NCBI RefSeq assembly: GCF_016808335.1
Contig: NC_053147.1
Span: 20,570,913-20,634,912 of the forward strand
Reading direction: 5' to 3'
DNA length: 64,000 nt
Source of the DNA: Panicum virgatum
Taxonomy: Eukaryota; Streptophyta; Magnoliopsida; Poales; Poaceae
Numbering within the stretch: the stretch's first letter is position 1; every line of letters begins with the position of its first letter. Shown here one piece after another: positions 44,812-57,294 of the stretch. The notes under the pieces were generated by a model, which saw only the letters and a program-made list of their open reading frames with translations, was not told the DNA's origin and did not search any database. A program made the translations under genes and the position numbers.

Positions 44812-46734
44812 TGAGGGGCCGAAAAGGCGACAAGAAGGGGGTGAATGGGCGCCGATTAAAATTTATCGCAATCGGAAAGATCGGCTTAGTCCCGAAGTAC
44901 ACGCCCAACCCTAAAGTCCTAGGCACAGTGTGGAGTAGCTATGGTGGAGCTACACCAATACAAGAAAGCCCTAGGAACAAATAAGATCCAACGCGGAAGC
45001 AAACACCAAAAAACAGCACAAGAACCAGCACGGTATAACTCATCGGTTGATCCGACGCACAGTTTTGAACAGCATCGGTTTCAACCGGTGAGCAGAGCCG
45101 GCAACAGAGAGAAACGAGCGCTGGTTGATCCGGCGTGGAGATTGACATGGCGTCGGTTCAACTGGTGTTAGCACACACCGGATAATCCGACAAAATCTAA
45201 TCCAACCGCCGGTGCAGTTGTCCAGAGGGACTGCAAAATGACTTAGTGGTCACCGGTTTAACCGACGTTAAGAAAAGCCTATACGCCGGTGCAACGGGCC
45301 AAACAGCAAAACCCTAGCAGCTGAAAAACCTACTCACCGGTTGATCCGACGCATCATCTTACAAGCGCCGGTTTTACCAGTGATAGGAGAAAATATGCCC
45401 GTGCCCAGAAACGATTTTTCAGTTCGCGACTCTTGAAAAACTTGATGATTGACGGATCAAATCAAGTCCAAAGGAGCTCAAATTTTGGGAAGATGAAGAT
45501 GGTGACTTCAAGAGCACATCCCCAAAAGATCTCAACGAAAGTCCTCACGGATTAAGAGGAATCGACGAGAATTGGAGCAAAAGCGGGGTTTTCTCTAGAA
45601 ACGCGAAAGGCACAAGAACTCCGATCCTGAAGGGCTCGTGATTCCTAGAGGTTTTGCACTAGGCAAGAGGGATTAGAATCACTTCAAAGAGCTTAAAGAA
45701 CCACAACAATCTTGTGCACCATGGACACATTACCGGGAATAAAAAATCCATCATAAGGAAAGCACAAGACGTATGAGATCGAAACGAAATCAAAACCCCG
45801 GAGGGCACTAGGAGGATTGGGCCTCCTTTCTCGATCAATCTCAGTACAAAATCCTCAAGAATCCATGGCTAAAAATTCATCCCTAGAGAGGAGAGGAAGG
45901 GAGGAACAGAGGAAGGAGGAGGAGAGAAGGACGCACGGGATGAGGGGCAGCGGCTCTGTTCTGGCGCAGGGAAAGAGCAAGAGAGAGAAAGAGGGTGAGG
46001 GGGTATTTGACCCCAACAACTCTCAACCCAAAAGACTAAACTACCCCTAGAGCTGAAAATAAACTAAAAGGCCTGTAGGGGCAAAACCGGAAAAGATACA
46101 TGGACTCATCCGACGGCCGAGGTTCTTTCTTTGAGTCGAAGTCTTCTCCGCGATGCCGCCATGTCGATGAAGTTCCGGTTCACCATTTTGGGGGGTCCGC
46201 GAAATCCGAATAGGTGGCCGGTTTTGAGAAAACCGCCAGAACTCCACGCGCGGGAAGATTCCCGCCTCCACGCCGTTGCCCATCACCTCCTCGCCCGTCA
46301 CCTCCACGCTTTCTGACGGCCCTAGACGCCGCCCGACGCCCGTCACCTCCTCGCCCGCAGCGAGGCCCTAGACGCCGTCGACGCCCGTCGCCTCCGTCAG
46401 TCCCGGGACCGATGCCCGTGCCTCCACGACTTGGCGTCTTCAACCGCCGTCCGCCTCCTTGGTTTTGTGGCGCAAACCAAGAAACCCGCCTTCCGTCGCC
46501 GTTTGTGCCCTCGATCCAGGAGTGGATGCCACAGCTGCCGCCCGGCACGAGCTCCGGTCCCGGCTGCCCTTCACCACCATCCACCGCACAGTCCATCGAC
46601 CACAGCACCTCCACGGCAGCTCTCCGTCGACACTTGACGCCCGTGTCCCAGCAACCAAAGACCAAGCGCACGATCACACCGCACGGTTGATAATTCACTC
46701 ATCACAAGCAGGATAGAGTACTCCACATTCCTCA
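44812..46734 (-). repeat. 3' LTR of the Sirevirus (left on plus strand)
   Basis: 1923 bp. Compared with the other LTR it has the same ends and only scattered differences, including a changed TATA region (TATTTGACC at 46008 against TATTTAACC at 55384). CACCGGT and CCGGTT motifs occur at 45031-45380. Confidence 0.95.
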
Positions 46735-48121
46735 ATCTCCCCCTTGATGAGTGCATTGTCAACACACCACAATCGAACCAAGAGAGAAACAAAAACAGTG
46801 AAGAACAAAGAAGCAAGAGAGAACTTTAACAAGTGACAAAAGCTCAAAAGAAGCAAGAACAAGTCACTTGACCAAGCAAAGATCGATTCCCTCAAACAAG
46901 GGCAACGGCTTGATGCAATCGATCAAACAAAAGCATGACTCCTCAAAGACAGAGGCAGGGCACGACACAGTCATGCCAGAAGCGAAAGGAAAACCAGGAG
47001 CTAAACAAAACAGAAACTCCATGCATTTCCCCCTTACCAATGCAACTCTCACCACATGTATGAACTCTCAAAGCCATGTGCACAACAAGTTTTTTGGTTC
47101 TCTCAAAAATCAAACCATTTTCCCTTTTGTTCGATCACTAAACTTCTCGCCCTTGTTGGCACATGCACACATCAAGGCTAAACAGACCTAAAGCTCCCCC
47201 TGAAACTGAGACTCCCCCTGAACATATGCTATGCAATGAATGCAATGCAGGAGATGTAAGTGAAAGCATTCAGGGATACAAGGATATGAGCAATAACTAG
47301 TCACAAGCACGTGTGCATCCATAAACAAGACCTGCATCTAGCTCAACAGGGTATATCAAATTAGTCTAGAGCTAGTCAAGTTCAGTTTAGGAGAAATAAA
47401 AGCATCACCTTTGATCTAGCACTAGCAAGTAGGGAATGAAAAACAGTACTAATCAAACTCATACAGGTGAGCCAAGAACATCCAAAGCATGTTGTAAACA
47501 TTCATTTTACAATCAAATTATATCAAGCAATTTAATGTCAGGGGTTGAAAGCTTGTCATGCTTTACTTAGCAACGAGGCCAAGCCTATGCCAAAGGCAAT
47601 CAGAAGCTTAAAGCACTCGTTTCAGTCAAGCACAGCCTTGCCCGGGTTCTCACAAGTGAAAAGTGAGCCGTCCCGAAAGCTCGATCAGTGCAACAAGCAA
47701 TCCCACCTGGATCTTTCCATTCCATTTCAAGCACAATTCAAGCAATTTTATCAATTTTAGATCATGTCTAGTATGAATTGCTGAACGAAAGGCTACACTA
47801 GCATGAATGAGATAGCAAAGCATATCAACACGCCCTAACATACTAGTAGTCAAGACAGGGTGGCCATGTTTTCAAATTTTCAAATCAATAATAGCTTAAC
47901 TCAGATGATGTCATATACACAGTGGAGCAAGCTATTCATGATCACGTTTATAAACTCACACTAGCAAGCACCAGGAGATCATAGCAATGTATACAAGAAT
48001 GCTAGTGCAAGTGAGGCAATGCAAAATGCAGAAATGTACAATGCATATGCACAATGCAACTACCAAACCTAGAAAACTAAGAGAAGAACGAATAAACCCT
48101 ACAAAGCTAACCAAAGAGAAG
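46735..48121 (-). other. 3' untranslated region with multiple polypurine tracts
   Basis: The tract next to the LTR reads AAGGGGGAGAT on the minus strand (46745-46735). Further copies occur at about 47195-47219 (two GGGGGAG tracts) and at about 48150-48175 (GGGGAG). Repeated purine tracts upstream of the 3' LTR are a recorded Sirevirus feature. I see no envelope-like frame in this interval; the short frames present lack conserved motifs. Confidence 0.65.
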
Positions 48122-49728
48122 TCAGCGATCAAAAGGGGTAACAAACCCCAAGCTCCCCTCGCAAGCTCCCCTCCCAAGTGGTTTGGTGAGGATATCTGCG
48201 GTTTGCCTCTCTGAAGGGACATAGATCAAGTCTATGTGGCCTCTCTCATGATTGTCTCGTAGGAAGTGGAACCGGATATCTATGTGTTTGGTTCTGGAGT
48301 GTAGGACAGGGTTCTTTGCAATGCTAATCGCGGACATGTTGTCTACAAAGATGGGAACCCTATCAAAACTCAGTCCATAATCCTGCAAGGTTTGTTTCAT
48401 CCAAAGTATCTGGGAGCAACAGCTAGCAGCGGCAACATACTCAGTTTCTGTGGAAGAAAGCGCTACGCTAGCCTACTTGCGAGAGGACCAAGACACCAAA
48501 GATGTACTGAGAAATTGACAAGTGCCAGATGTCGACTTGCGATCCAACCGACACCCACCGAAATCGGCATCAGAAAAGCCCACCAAAACCAGAGAAGAAT
48601 CTGCAGAGTACCAAAGACCAAACTCAGGGGTGAATTTTCAGATACCTGAAGATGCGTTTCACCACCTGCCTATGGGAGGTGCGCGGAGAAGCCTGGTACC
48701 GCGCACAAAGGCCGACGCCGAACTAAATGTCCGGCCGCGTCGCCGTCAGGTACAGGAAAGAGCCGATCATGCTCCAGTACTCCTTCTGGTCCACCGCCTC
48801 ACCGTCCAAGTCGTCATCAAGCGCCGTCGAAGTGCTGATCGGAGTCGGCTGAGGTGACAAGTCACTCATGTCAAACTTCCGTAGCAAGTCCCTGGTGTAC
48901 TTGGCTTGATGAACGAACGTGCCTTGAGGAGTTTGCTTGATCTGCAGCCCGAGGAAGAATTGCAGCTCACCCATCATACTCATCTCGAACTCCCTGGACA
49001 TCTGCTCAGAAAACTTGGAGACAAGAGCGTGAGAGAGCCACCAAAGATAATATCATCCACGTATATCTGAACTAATAGAAAATCATTGCCAGACCGCGTG
49101 AGGAACAAAGTTTTATCCACACATCCCATTTTAAAACCCTGAGCCAGCAAAAATGTTTTCAGTCTATCATACTAAGCTCTAGGTGCCTGTTTCAAACCAT
49201 AAAGTGCTTTCTGAAGGTTATAAACACGGTTTGGAAACTTGGGATTTTCGAAACCAGGGGGTTGTTTCACATAAACTTCTTCTATAAAACCATTTAAGAA
49301 GGCAGATTTAACGTCTATTTGGAAAACTTTAAAACCCTTAGAAGCAGCAAATGCAAGAAAAATCCGAATCGCTTCCAAACGAGCAACAGGGGCAAAAGTT
49401 TCCTCAAAATCAATCCCTTCTTTTTGGCAAAACCCCTAGGCAACAAGACGAGCCTTGTTTCGAACAACCAACCCATCCTCACCTGTTTGTTTTTGAAAAC
49501 TCACTTCGTTCCGATGGGATTACAAGCAGGTGGAGGCTCGACTAAAACCCAAACTTGATTTCTTTCAAAATTTTCGAGTTCCTCATGCATGGCATTGACC
49601 CAATTAGATTCAGAAAGAGCGTGTCCAATATCTTTGGGCTCAAAAGAGGCAACAAACGCTGAATGAGCAAAGCCAGCAATACTTATTACCTTGGACCGTG
49701 TGACTCTCTCGTTGATGTCACCTAGCAT
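48122..49728 (-). pseudogene. Sirevirus RT and RNase H, broken
   Basis: From about 49728 the RT begins with the conserved W-V-N-A-M-H-E-E-L region; a TGA where family members have Trp follows at about 49501. Then come A-F-L-N-G and Y-G-L-K-Q-A-P-R-A (ends in TAG at 49174), a frame with Y-V-D-D at 49063-49052 followed by a frameshift, then E-F-E-M-S-M-M-G-E-L and A-T-R-P-D-I with TAG at 48725. RNase H is recognisable at 48400-48122 by V-D-N-M-S-A-I and H-I-D-I-R-x-H-F. RT copies genomic RNA and RNase H removes it; this copy cannot make either. Confidence 0.9.
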
Positions 49729-49833
49729 CTGTTGAGGTGGGTGACGATGCTGAATGTGTCACGGTGCTTCCCTTGTTGAAGTCACCTCCTCCTCAACCAA
49801 AACTGGTGTCTCCTTAGGTGCAGCTGGTGAAGG

Positions 49834-51390
49834 CTAAGTCACCTGCTCGACCGGCCCCCGGGAAGTAGAAGTAGTAGGATCGGGGCCGTCATCATCGTCC
49901 GAGCTCGTGACGAAGGCGGCTGGGTCCACAACACGCGTGGTAGCCTCAGCATCACCCTCTGCAGCTTCTTCCTCCTCATCTTCAAAGATGGAGGTGCCGA
50001 GCTCATCCTCTCCTGCAACTTCAAAGACAGAAGCATTGCACGATGTAGTTTCGTCGAAAGTGACTTCACAAGTCTCTCTAACGATGTTAGAATCAATAAG
50101 CAACACACAGTATGCGCTGGAATGGGATGCATAATAGAGAAAAATGCCGTCAGACGAGCGAGACTCAAACTTATCAAGATTTCCTTCTTTCAGCACAAAA
50201 CATCGGCAACCGAAAACTCTAAAATGGTCAACACGGGGCTGGCGTCCAAATCGCAACTCATAAGAAGTCTTGTATATGAAAGCACGCAAGAAAATGCGGT
50301 TGGACACATAACAAGCGGTATTGACCGCCTCAGCCTAATACTTTCGAGGAGTCCTATGCTCGTCGAGCATCGTCCTCGCCATCTCAACCAGCGTCCGATT
50401 CATCCGTTCTACAACTCCATTCTGCTGTGGAGTGTAGGGAGAAGAGTACTGGTGTTCAAGACCTTGATCACTGCAAAAGGTGTCAAAATGAGCGTTTTTG
50501 AATTCTGTGCCATTATCACTGCGAATCGCTTGCATGGCCTGGGGTAGCTCGTTTTTCAACCTCAAGATCAAGTCTCGAACAAAATCGAAAGCCTCATCTT
50601 TGGTTCTCATGAAAAAGACCCAAGAATAGCGAGAAAAATCATCCACAATCATAAGAACGTACCACTTCCCACCAACTGACATCACCCTAGAAGGCCCAAC
50701 AGTGTCCATGTGTAGCAACTCTCCAGGGTGAGTGGTCATCACCTGATTAACAGGCTGATGAGAAGTAGCAATTATCTTCCTGTGGCGACACGGATGACAA
50801 ACAAGGTCCTTTTCAAACTTCAATTTGGGCAATCCTCGGATTAGGCCAAGTGAGCTAAGTCTAGACAACAAGTCGAAGCTCAAGTGTCCAAGTCTCCTAT
50901 GCCACTTCCACAGATCAGAAGAATGACCAGCCAACAAGCAACGAGAAGGGCCAAGAGAAGTTCCAAAGAAGTCAACCAAGAAAACCCGATCGCGGGGTAA
51001 AATCCGGCAAACCAAATCTCCTCTGGAATCTAAAACACGCGAACAGCCCTCCTTGAAGCGAACTTCAAACCCCTCATCAAGAAGTTACGAAACATAGAGC
51101 AAATTGAATCCAAGGTTCGAAACCAAAGCAACTTCTCTCAGGGTAAAGCGATCAGAAACTCTAACAACGCCAACACCACGTACCTTGCCCTTACCATTAT
51201 CCCCAAATATGATGTATTCTTTGTGGCGCGTTGGGGTAAGGTTGGAGAACCATTTGTCATTCCCGGTCATATAGCGCGAACAACCGGAGTCCATGATCCA
51301 CCTGTTCTCCAAGCCTCCAACCTGCACATCAGTAATGAGACAAAGGGTGAGCAAATGTCTCAACACTGGGGTTAGCAAAGTGTGAAGCAA
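49834..51390 (-). pseudogene. Sirevirus protease and integrase, broken
   Basis: The protease active site W-I-M-D-S-G-C-S lies at about 51300-51275, in a frame that ends in TAA at 51085. 51015-50335 holds the gag-pre-integrase zinc finger (H-R-R-L-G-H-x...C-H-P-C) and integrase core: first Asp in H-M-D-T-V-G, second in I-R-S-D-N-G-T-E-F, Glu in N-G-V-V-E-R-M-N-R. It stops in TAG at 50335 where relatives have Trp. The C-terminal part (50307-49834) carries an acidic stretch and stops in TAG. Catalytic residues are all still present. Confidence 0.9.
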
Positions 51391-51616
51391 ACCAGTATCG
51401 AGCCATTTGCTCTACAGAAGGGTTAGCAAAATCAGGAAAAGCGTATCCCGCTTCCCGTCTACCGCGAGGCTGACGACCACCACCCCGAGGAAAGCATGGT
51501 GCATCGTAACCTCCTCCAAAGCCTCGGTCCCGTGGTCCATAGCCGTACTGAGGATGACTAGGAGCACGACCGGCAAAGCGACCACCCGCTGGAGCACGGT
51601 AACCACCACCGTCTCC

Positions 51617-54142
51617 CTATCCTGTACCTATACGGCGCGCCCTAGCATCTTGCCTACCACCACGCCGAGGAGGACCATGTACCCGAGCAGAGTACATGTC
51701 TGAGTTACGTCTCTCCTGCTCACGCCTCACAGCCCGCTTCCTCCTGAAACAAAACTCCTCCAGGTGACCCTCTCTGTCACAGTACTCGCAGTGGTACCTC
51801 ACCTCTCTCTTTGGAGGTGGAGGCCTCGCCTGCGGACGGGGAGGATCAGCCATCTTCTTCAGGGCAACCTGAGCTGTGGCAGCAGGGAGCATATCGAGGG
51901 GATTCCTCGGCTCATTGGGCTTTGGAACCCAAACCTGCTTCTGTGGAGGTGCTTTCGAAGGTTCTTTAAGCACACCATCCACGGGGTCAACAAGCGAAGG
52001 CTGCGTGCTCGTGCTAGCAGTGTTTAGAGCACTTGGAGCTCCAGCAGCCTTGCCGATCTTACCATACAGCTTGTCAAAGTCTGACTTCGTGTATGTGTAA
52101 CCGACCCCAAAACCATCACCACGCTTAAACTTCTTGATCATCATGCCCAACTGCGGCTCACTGCTAGAAACTCGACTCAGAATCGCCCTAAGATATGTGT
52201 TCTCATTCTCCAAGTTGGCTTTCTCTACTGCAAGATTATCCAAATCAGAAATCAGACCAGGGCAAACATGACAATCAATAGGTGGGCTAGACTCCACGAC
52301 CTTAGTCTTCCCCAAAGACTTAATCAAGGCGTTCTTCTCATCTAGCTCCGACCTAAACATGGGACAAAGCTTACACGCACCAAGCAAAACTGGCCTAGAC
52401 TTCATCTCCTCTAGCTCGCACACAACAGTAGCAAATTTAGATTGCAAAGCGGCTAGATCAGATTTAAAGATGAGACACTCATCATATTCAAGCACATCAC
52501 TAACTATGGGAGCGTCCTTGACAAGTTCAAGCTCATGCTTGGCCTTGGCTAGCTCGTGAGACACGTCAGCAAGCGAAGTCTTAGCAACATCTAAGTTCGC
52601 GACGTTCTCATCATGCTTCGCACGGAGAGCAACAAGATCATTCATGTGAGATATGCAGCCAGCGCACTCATCCTCACCAGATTTCTCTCTAGCACAAGCC
52701 AGCTCAGCCCTAAGCTTTCTACGCTCTCTAGCTACTTCCTTAAGCAGCCTCTTCTGGTTGTCGAGAGCGGCGTACAACTCCCTAACCTCAGTATCAAGCA
52801 TGTCAATAGTGGAGTTTACCTCTGAATCACTCTCGGATCCAGGAGAAGAGCCGTCGTGCGTCGGTGTAGCATGTCCACCTGGAGACGCACGATCACCATT
52901 GGCCTCACCCGCCATGGTGCAGAAACCCTTGCGCCGACCGGCCGCCAAGTAAAGGCCGATGAAGCCGGTGGCATCCTTGTCCCGCTTCTGCTTCTTCTTG
53001 TCGTCGTCGTCAGAGGTCGGTGAAGAAGAGCGGTCGGTGTCAGAGCTCTTGTCGAGGTCGCTGAGCTGCGCCAGGAAAGCCTTCTCCCGCTTCTTGGCCT
53101 TGTACTAGAAGCGCTTCTTGAGCGACTCCTTGTCGAAGCGTCCTCCCTTGCCCCGGTCACGACTGCGGTGCTTGTGGCGCCGACGCTCCTTGTTGGAGCC
53201 TCCCTCGTCGCGGTGGCGGTAGTAGTCGAAGTTGTTGTTCTGGCCACCGCCGGACTCCTTGGGGCAATCGGCGATGAAGTGGTTCAGATCGCCGCAGTGG
53301 TAGTACCCGGGGTTCTTCTTCCGTTGCCTGTTGTGGTAGACATGCTGGAACTTGTTGATGAGGAGGCACAAGTCGTCGTCGCCCAGTGTCTCTAGCTGCT
53401 CATCTGTAACAGAAGGCAAAGAGGCAAGAGAAAAGCCAAGAGCAGAGTTAGCGTTAGAGCTCGATCCACCGGGGCCAGTCACAAGAGCGATGCGCTTGGA
53501 AGGAGGGGCACCATTGAGCTTGGGTCGTGTCTGGTTATCTACCTCCGTGGCCTTGAGCTTGCTGAAAAGCTCATTCACGGTCAGAGTCTCATAGCCTGCA
53601 GACTCAATGATCGTGTTCACCTTGAGATCCCACACAGAGCGGTCAAGTGCGTAGAGCAACTTAAGGGGCTTCTCGTGATCTGTGTAGTCAAGGGCATCAG
53701 CAGATCTGTTCGCACTGACTTTATTCACAATCGATTGAAACCGACTGAACATATCGCCAATGCTCTCACCCGGCCCCTGTGTGAAGTTCTCATATTCACG
53801 CCGGTGAGTCTCGAACAGTCTAGCCTTAACCTAAGGTGTGCCCTCGTGGTAGTTATCAAGGCACGTCCAGACTTTGTGGGCTTCCTGAAAACCCTGGACG
53901 CGTGAGAACTCTGCACGAGAAACGCCAGCGAACAAGGCATTGACAGCCTTGGCGTTAGCCTCGTGCACGGACACCTGAAGAGGAGATGTCCGAACGGCAA
54001 GCACCTCGTACGCTTGGTTTTTGGTGATATCCCAGACCTCGGTTCCCATGCTTTGTAAGAAGGCACGCATGCGAACCTTCCAATAAGCACAGTCCTCGCC
54101 GGAAAACACTGGGATCTTACCAAGACTCACCATGGTCTCCAA
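51617..54142 (-). pseudogene. Sirevirus gag, broken by three TAG codons
   Basis: ATG at 54142, about 55 bp after the LTR. The N-terminal capsid-like (UBN2-type) region holds Y-W-K-V-R-M-R-A-F-L and A-x-x-V-W-x-x-L. TAG codons at 53833, 53107 and 51619 interrupt one continuous frame. The zinc knuckle at about 53310-53270 reads Y-H-C-G-D-L-N-H-F-I-A-D-C-P: the first Cys of C-x2-C-x4-H-x4-C is Tyr. A Lys/Arg-rich and acidic linker and a predicted coiled coil (52850-52150) follow, then a second Cys/His cluster at about 51790-51750 (Y-x-C-E-Y-C-D-R-E-G-H-x4-C). The long C-terminal extension is usual for Sireviruses. Confidence 0.88.
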
Positions 54143-54182
54143 GTAGTTTTCGAACCGGGTAAGGTACTGAAAACCTCAACTA

Positions 54183-54197
54183 GGCTCTGATACCAAT
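54183..54197 (-). other. Primer-binding site of the Sirevirus
   Basis: On the minus strand ATTGGTATCAGAGCC follows the LTR end. TGGTATCAGAGC is complementary to the 3' end of plant initiator methionine tRNA, the standard Ty1/copia primer. Confidence 0.92.
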
Positions 54198-56106
54198 TGA
54201 GGGACCGAAAAGGCGACCAGAGGGGGGTGAACGGGAGCCTATTAAAATTTATCACAATCGGAAAGATCGGCTTAGTCCCGAAGTACACGCCCAACCCTAA
54301 AGTCCTAGGCACAGTGTGGAGTAGCTGTGGTGGAGCTGCACCAACACAAGAAAGCTTTAGGAACAAACAAGATCCAATGCGGAAGCAGGCGCCGAAAAAC
54401 AGCACAAGAACCAGCACGGTATAACTCACCGGTTGATCCGACGCACAGTTTTGAACAGCGTCGGTTCAACCGGTGAGCAGAGCCAGCAGCAGAGAGAAAC
54501 GAGCACCGGTTGATCCGGCGTGGAGATTGACACGGCGTCGGTTCAACCGGTGTTAGCACACACCGGATAATCCGACAAAATCTAATCCAATCGCCGGTGC
54601 AGTTGTCCAGAGGGACTGCAAAATGACTTAGTGATCACCGGTTTAACTGACATTAAGAAAAGCCTATACGCCGGTGCAATGGGCCAAACAGCAAAACCCT
54701 AGCAGCTGAAAAACCTACTCACCGGTTGATCCAACGCATCATCTTACAAGTGCCGGTTTAACCGGTGATAGGAGAAAATCTGCCCATGCCCAGAAACGAT
54801 TTTTCAGTTCGTGACTCCTGAAAAACTTGATGATTGACGGATGAAATCAAGTCCAAAGGAGCTCAAATTTTGGGAAGATAAAGATGATGACGTCAAGAGC
54901 ACATCCCCAAAAGATCTCAACGAAAGTCCTCACGGATTAAGAGGAATCGACGAGAATTGGAGCAAAAGCGGGTTTTCTCTAGAAACGCGAAAGGCACAAG
55001 AACTCCGATCCTGAAGGGCTCGTGATTCCGAGAGGTTTTGCACTAGCCAAGAGGGATTAGAATCACTTCAAAGAGCTCAAAGAACCACAACAATCTTGTG
55101 CACCATGGACACATAACCGGGAATCAAAAATCCATCATAAGGAAAGCACAAGACGTATGAGATCGAAACGAAATCAAAACCCCGGAGGGCACTAGGAGGA
55201 TTGGGCCTCCTTTCCCGATCAATCTCAGTACAAAACCCTCAAGAATCCATGGCTAAAAATTCATCGCTAGAGAGGAGAGGGAGGAACAGAGGAAGGAGGA
55301 GGAGAGAAGGACGCACGGGATGAGGGGGAGCGCCTCTGTTCTGGCGCAGGGAAAGAGCAAGAGAGAGAAAGAGGGTGAGGGGTATTTAACCCCAACAACT
55401 CTCAACCCAAAATACTAAACTACCCCTAGAGCTGAAAATAAACTAAAAGGCCCGTAGGGGCAAAACCGAAAAAGATACATGGACTCATCCGACGGCCGAG
55501 GTTCTTTATTTGGATCGAAGTCTTCTCCGCGATGCCGTCATGTCGATGAAGATCCGGTTCACGGTTTTGGGGGTCCGCGAAACCCGGGTAGGTGGCCGGT
55601 TTTGAGAAAACCGCCAAAACTCCACACGCGGGAAAATTCCCGCCTCCACCCCGTGGCCCTGGACGTTGTTCCCGCCTCGGCCTTCTGACGGCCCTAGACG
55701 CCGCCCGACGCCCATCACCTCCTCGCCTGCAGCGAGGCCCTAGACGCCGTCGACGCCCGTCGCCTCCGTCGGTCCCGAGACCGACACCCGTGCCTCCACG
55801 ACTTGGCGTCTTCAACCGCCATCCGCCTCCTTGGTTTTGTGGCGCAAACCAAGAAACCCGCCTTCCGTCGCCGCTTGCGCCCTCGATTCAGGAGTGGACG
55901 CCACAGCTGCCGCATGGCACGAGCTCCGGTCCCGGCTGCCCTTCACCGCCGTCCACCGCACGGTCCATCGGCCACAGCACCTCTACGGCAGCTCTCCGTC
56001 GACACTTGACGCCCGTGTACCTGCAACCAAAGACCAAGCGCATGATTACACCGCACGGTTGACAATTCACTCATCACAAGCAAGATAGAGTACTCTACAT
56101 TCCTCA
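54198..56106 (-). repeat. 5' LTR of the Sirevirus (right on plus strand)
   Basis: 1909 bp. On the minus strand it begins TGAGGAATG and ends CCCTCA. GGGTTAAATACCCC at about 55394-55381 is the likely TATA region. ACCGG-rich palindromic stretches occur at 54430-54770. Its outer half is homologous to the plus-strand LTR at 9000. Confidence 0.95.
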
Positions 56107-56111
56107 TTTGG

Positions 56112-57040
56112 CTTATCACATGTAACCGGCCGGGATTGAATACCACCTGCAATATTCTGATCGTGGCTGGCCTCGGAGCTCTGATACTGCAATCATGCTA
56201 TCGCCATAGACGCATAATTTTAGAGGAACTGGATCATCACGAGGTCCGCTCGCGCTTCACACAAGGAAGTAACTGGCAATCACGAGGTCTGCAGGGGCCG
56301 CAGGTCGCGCCTGCGGCCAGACGACGAGCGCGCGCGGGTTTCACTTCTTTCACTATATGAGTAAAATCTTCCTAGTCGATCGAGAACCATAGGACAGAGG
56401 TTCCTTCATATAGGTTGGAACAGATGAGCCAGTTTGGATTGGTTCCAGCACAATTTGATTTTCTGACGATGCTGCGCTTCTGTGAAGCTAGTCCCCTCGA
56501 CACATGTTCCGAATGCATCCCATTCTCGATCAGGGAAACTCGTCGATCGGCATCCTTGACAGTTTGTATTATCCTCTTTCCAAATTCTTTTCCCAGCAGC
56601 CAAATGAAAAGGCCGGGCATGCCTAACATTTTGTATTATTTCTGTTGCTCCAGCCACAGGGAGAAGTCTGCTATTTATAGCTAAGGCAGTTCGTTCTGCA
56701 CGGGGTGAGCAGGAATTTGTTCCACGTTATATCAATACAGCCGACCCGGAAAACTGTTTATCTTTTGTTTAGCACGAGCTAGCACAAATTTATGAAAGAG
56801 TTAAAGGGAGATCAGTCCATCGATTGTGTGTACCCTACATTTTTTAAACTGGTGTCCCTTACAGGTTTGTCTTTGCTGCTGCCTGCTGGTTGGTGGCAGT
56901 AGACGAGGTCGCAAATCCGTACGCCTAGGGCCAACATCTAATAAGTGCTTAAACCATCCAAACCATCCCATAATGAAGTTAATAATAATCAAGCATAAAT
57001 GCATGACCTAGAGTATATCTTAATTTTAGGTTTAATTTTT
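56112..57040. other. Unassigned flank between Sirevirus and MULE
   Basis: No gene recognised. A promoter-like GCTATTTATAGC stretch occurs at about 56670, and GGTGAGCAGGAATTTGTTCC resembles the later part of the duplicated intergenic unit. Minus-strand frames at 56657-56372 overlap each other and are unsupported. Confidence 0.35.
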
Positions 57041-57294
57041 AGGGCTTTTTACATCTGTGCCATTAGTTGAGACCCCCACTTCAGTTTTGCCACTAGTTCT
57101 GAATCCACCTCAGTTTGCCTTCGTCAATGTTTTGCTTTGCTTAGTTTTGCCATTCCGTCACGTTTGCCATCCATTTTTGGCGTTACTGGCCGGTGGGTCC
57201 CGCACATTAGTCCGACAGGTGGGCCCAGCTTGCTTCATCCCTTCCCATCCCCAAATCCACCCGATCCCCACTCCCCACCCCAGCCGCCGCCCCG
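57041..57294 (+). repeat. Left terminal inverted repeat of the MULE
   Basis: Contains GTGCCATTAGTTGAGACCCC, TTCTGAATCCACCTCAG, TTTTTGGCGTTACTGGCCGG and GTGGGCCCAGCTTGCTTCAT in the order mirrored at 61773-61521. The inner end is GC-rich (CCCAGCCGCCGCCCCG). Confidence 0.93.

Larger units (their letters stand above)
44807..56111 (-). mobile_element. Complete Ty1/copia element, Sirevirus type, minus strand
   Basis: 11,295 bp between TGA...TCA LTR ends (44812-56106), with the perfect 5 bp target duplication TTTGG at 44807-44811 and 56107-56111. Order on the minus strand: LTR, primer-binding site, gag with a long C-terminal part, protease, integrase, RT, RNase H, a 1.4 kb 3' region with several purine tracts, LTR. 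Integrase before RT defines Ty1/copia. LTRs of about 1.9 kb with ACCGGT palindromes, a large gag and multiple purine tracts point to the Sirevirus (SIRE/Maximus, Opie-like) lineage. More than ten in-frame stops make it non-autonomous. Confidence 0.95.
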
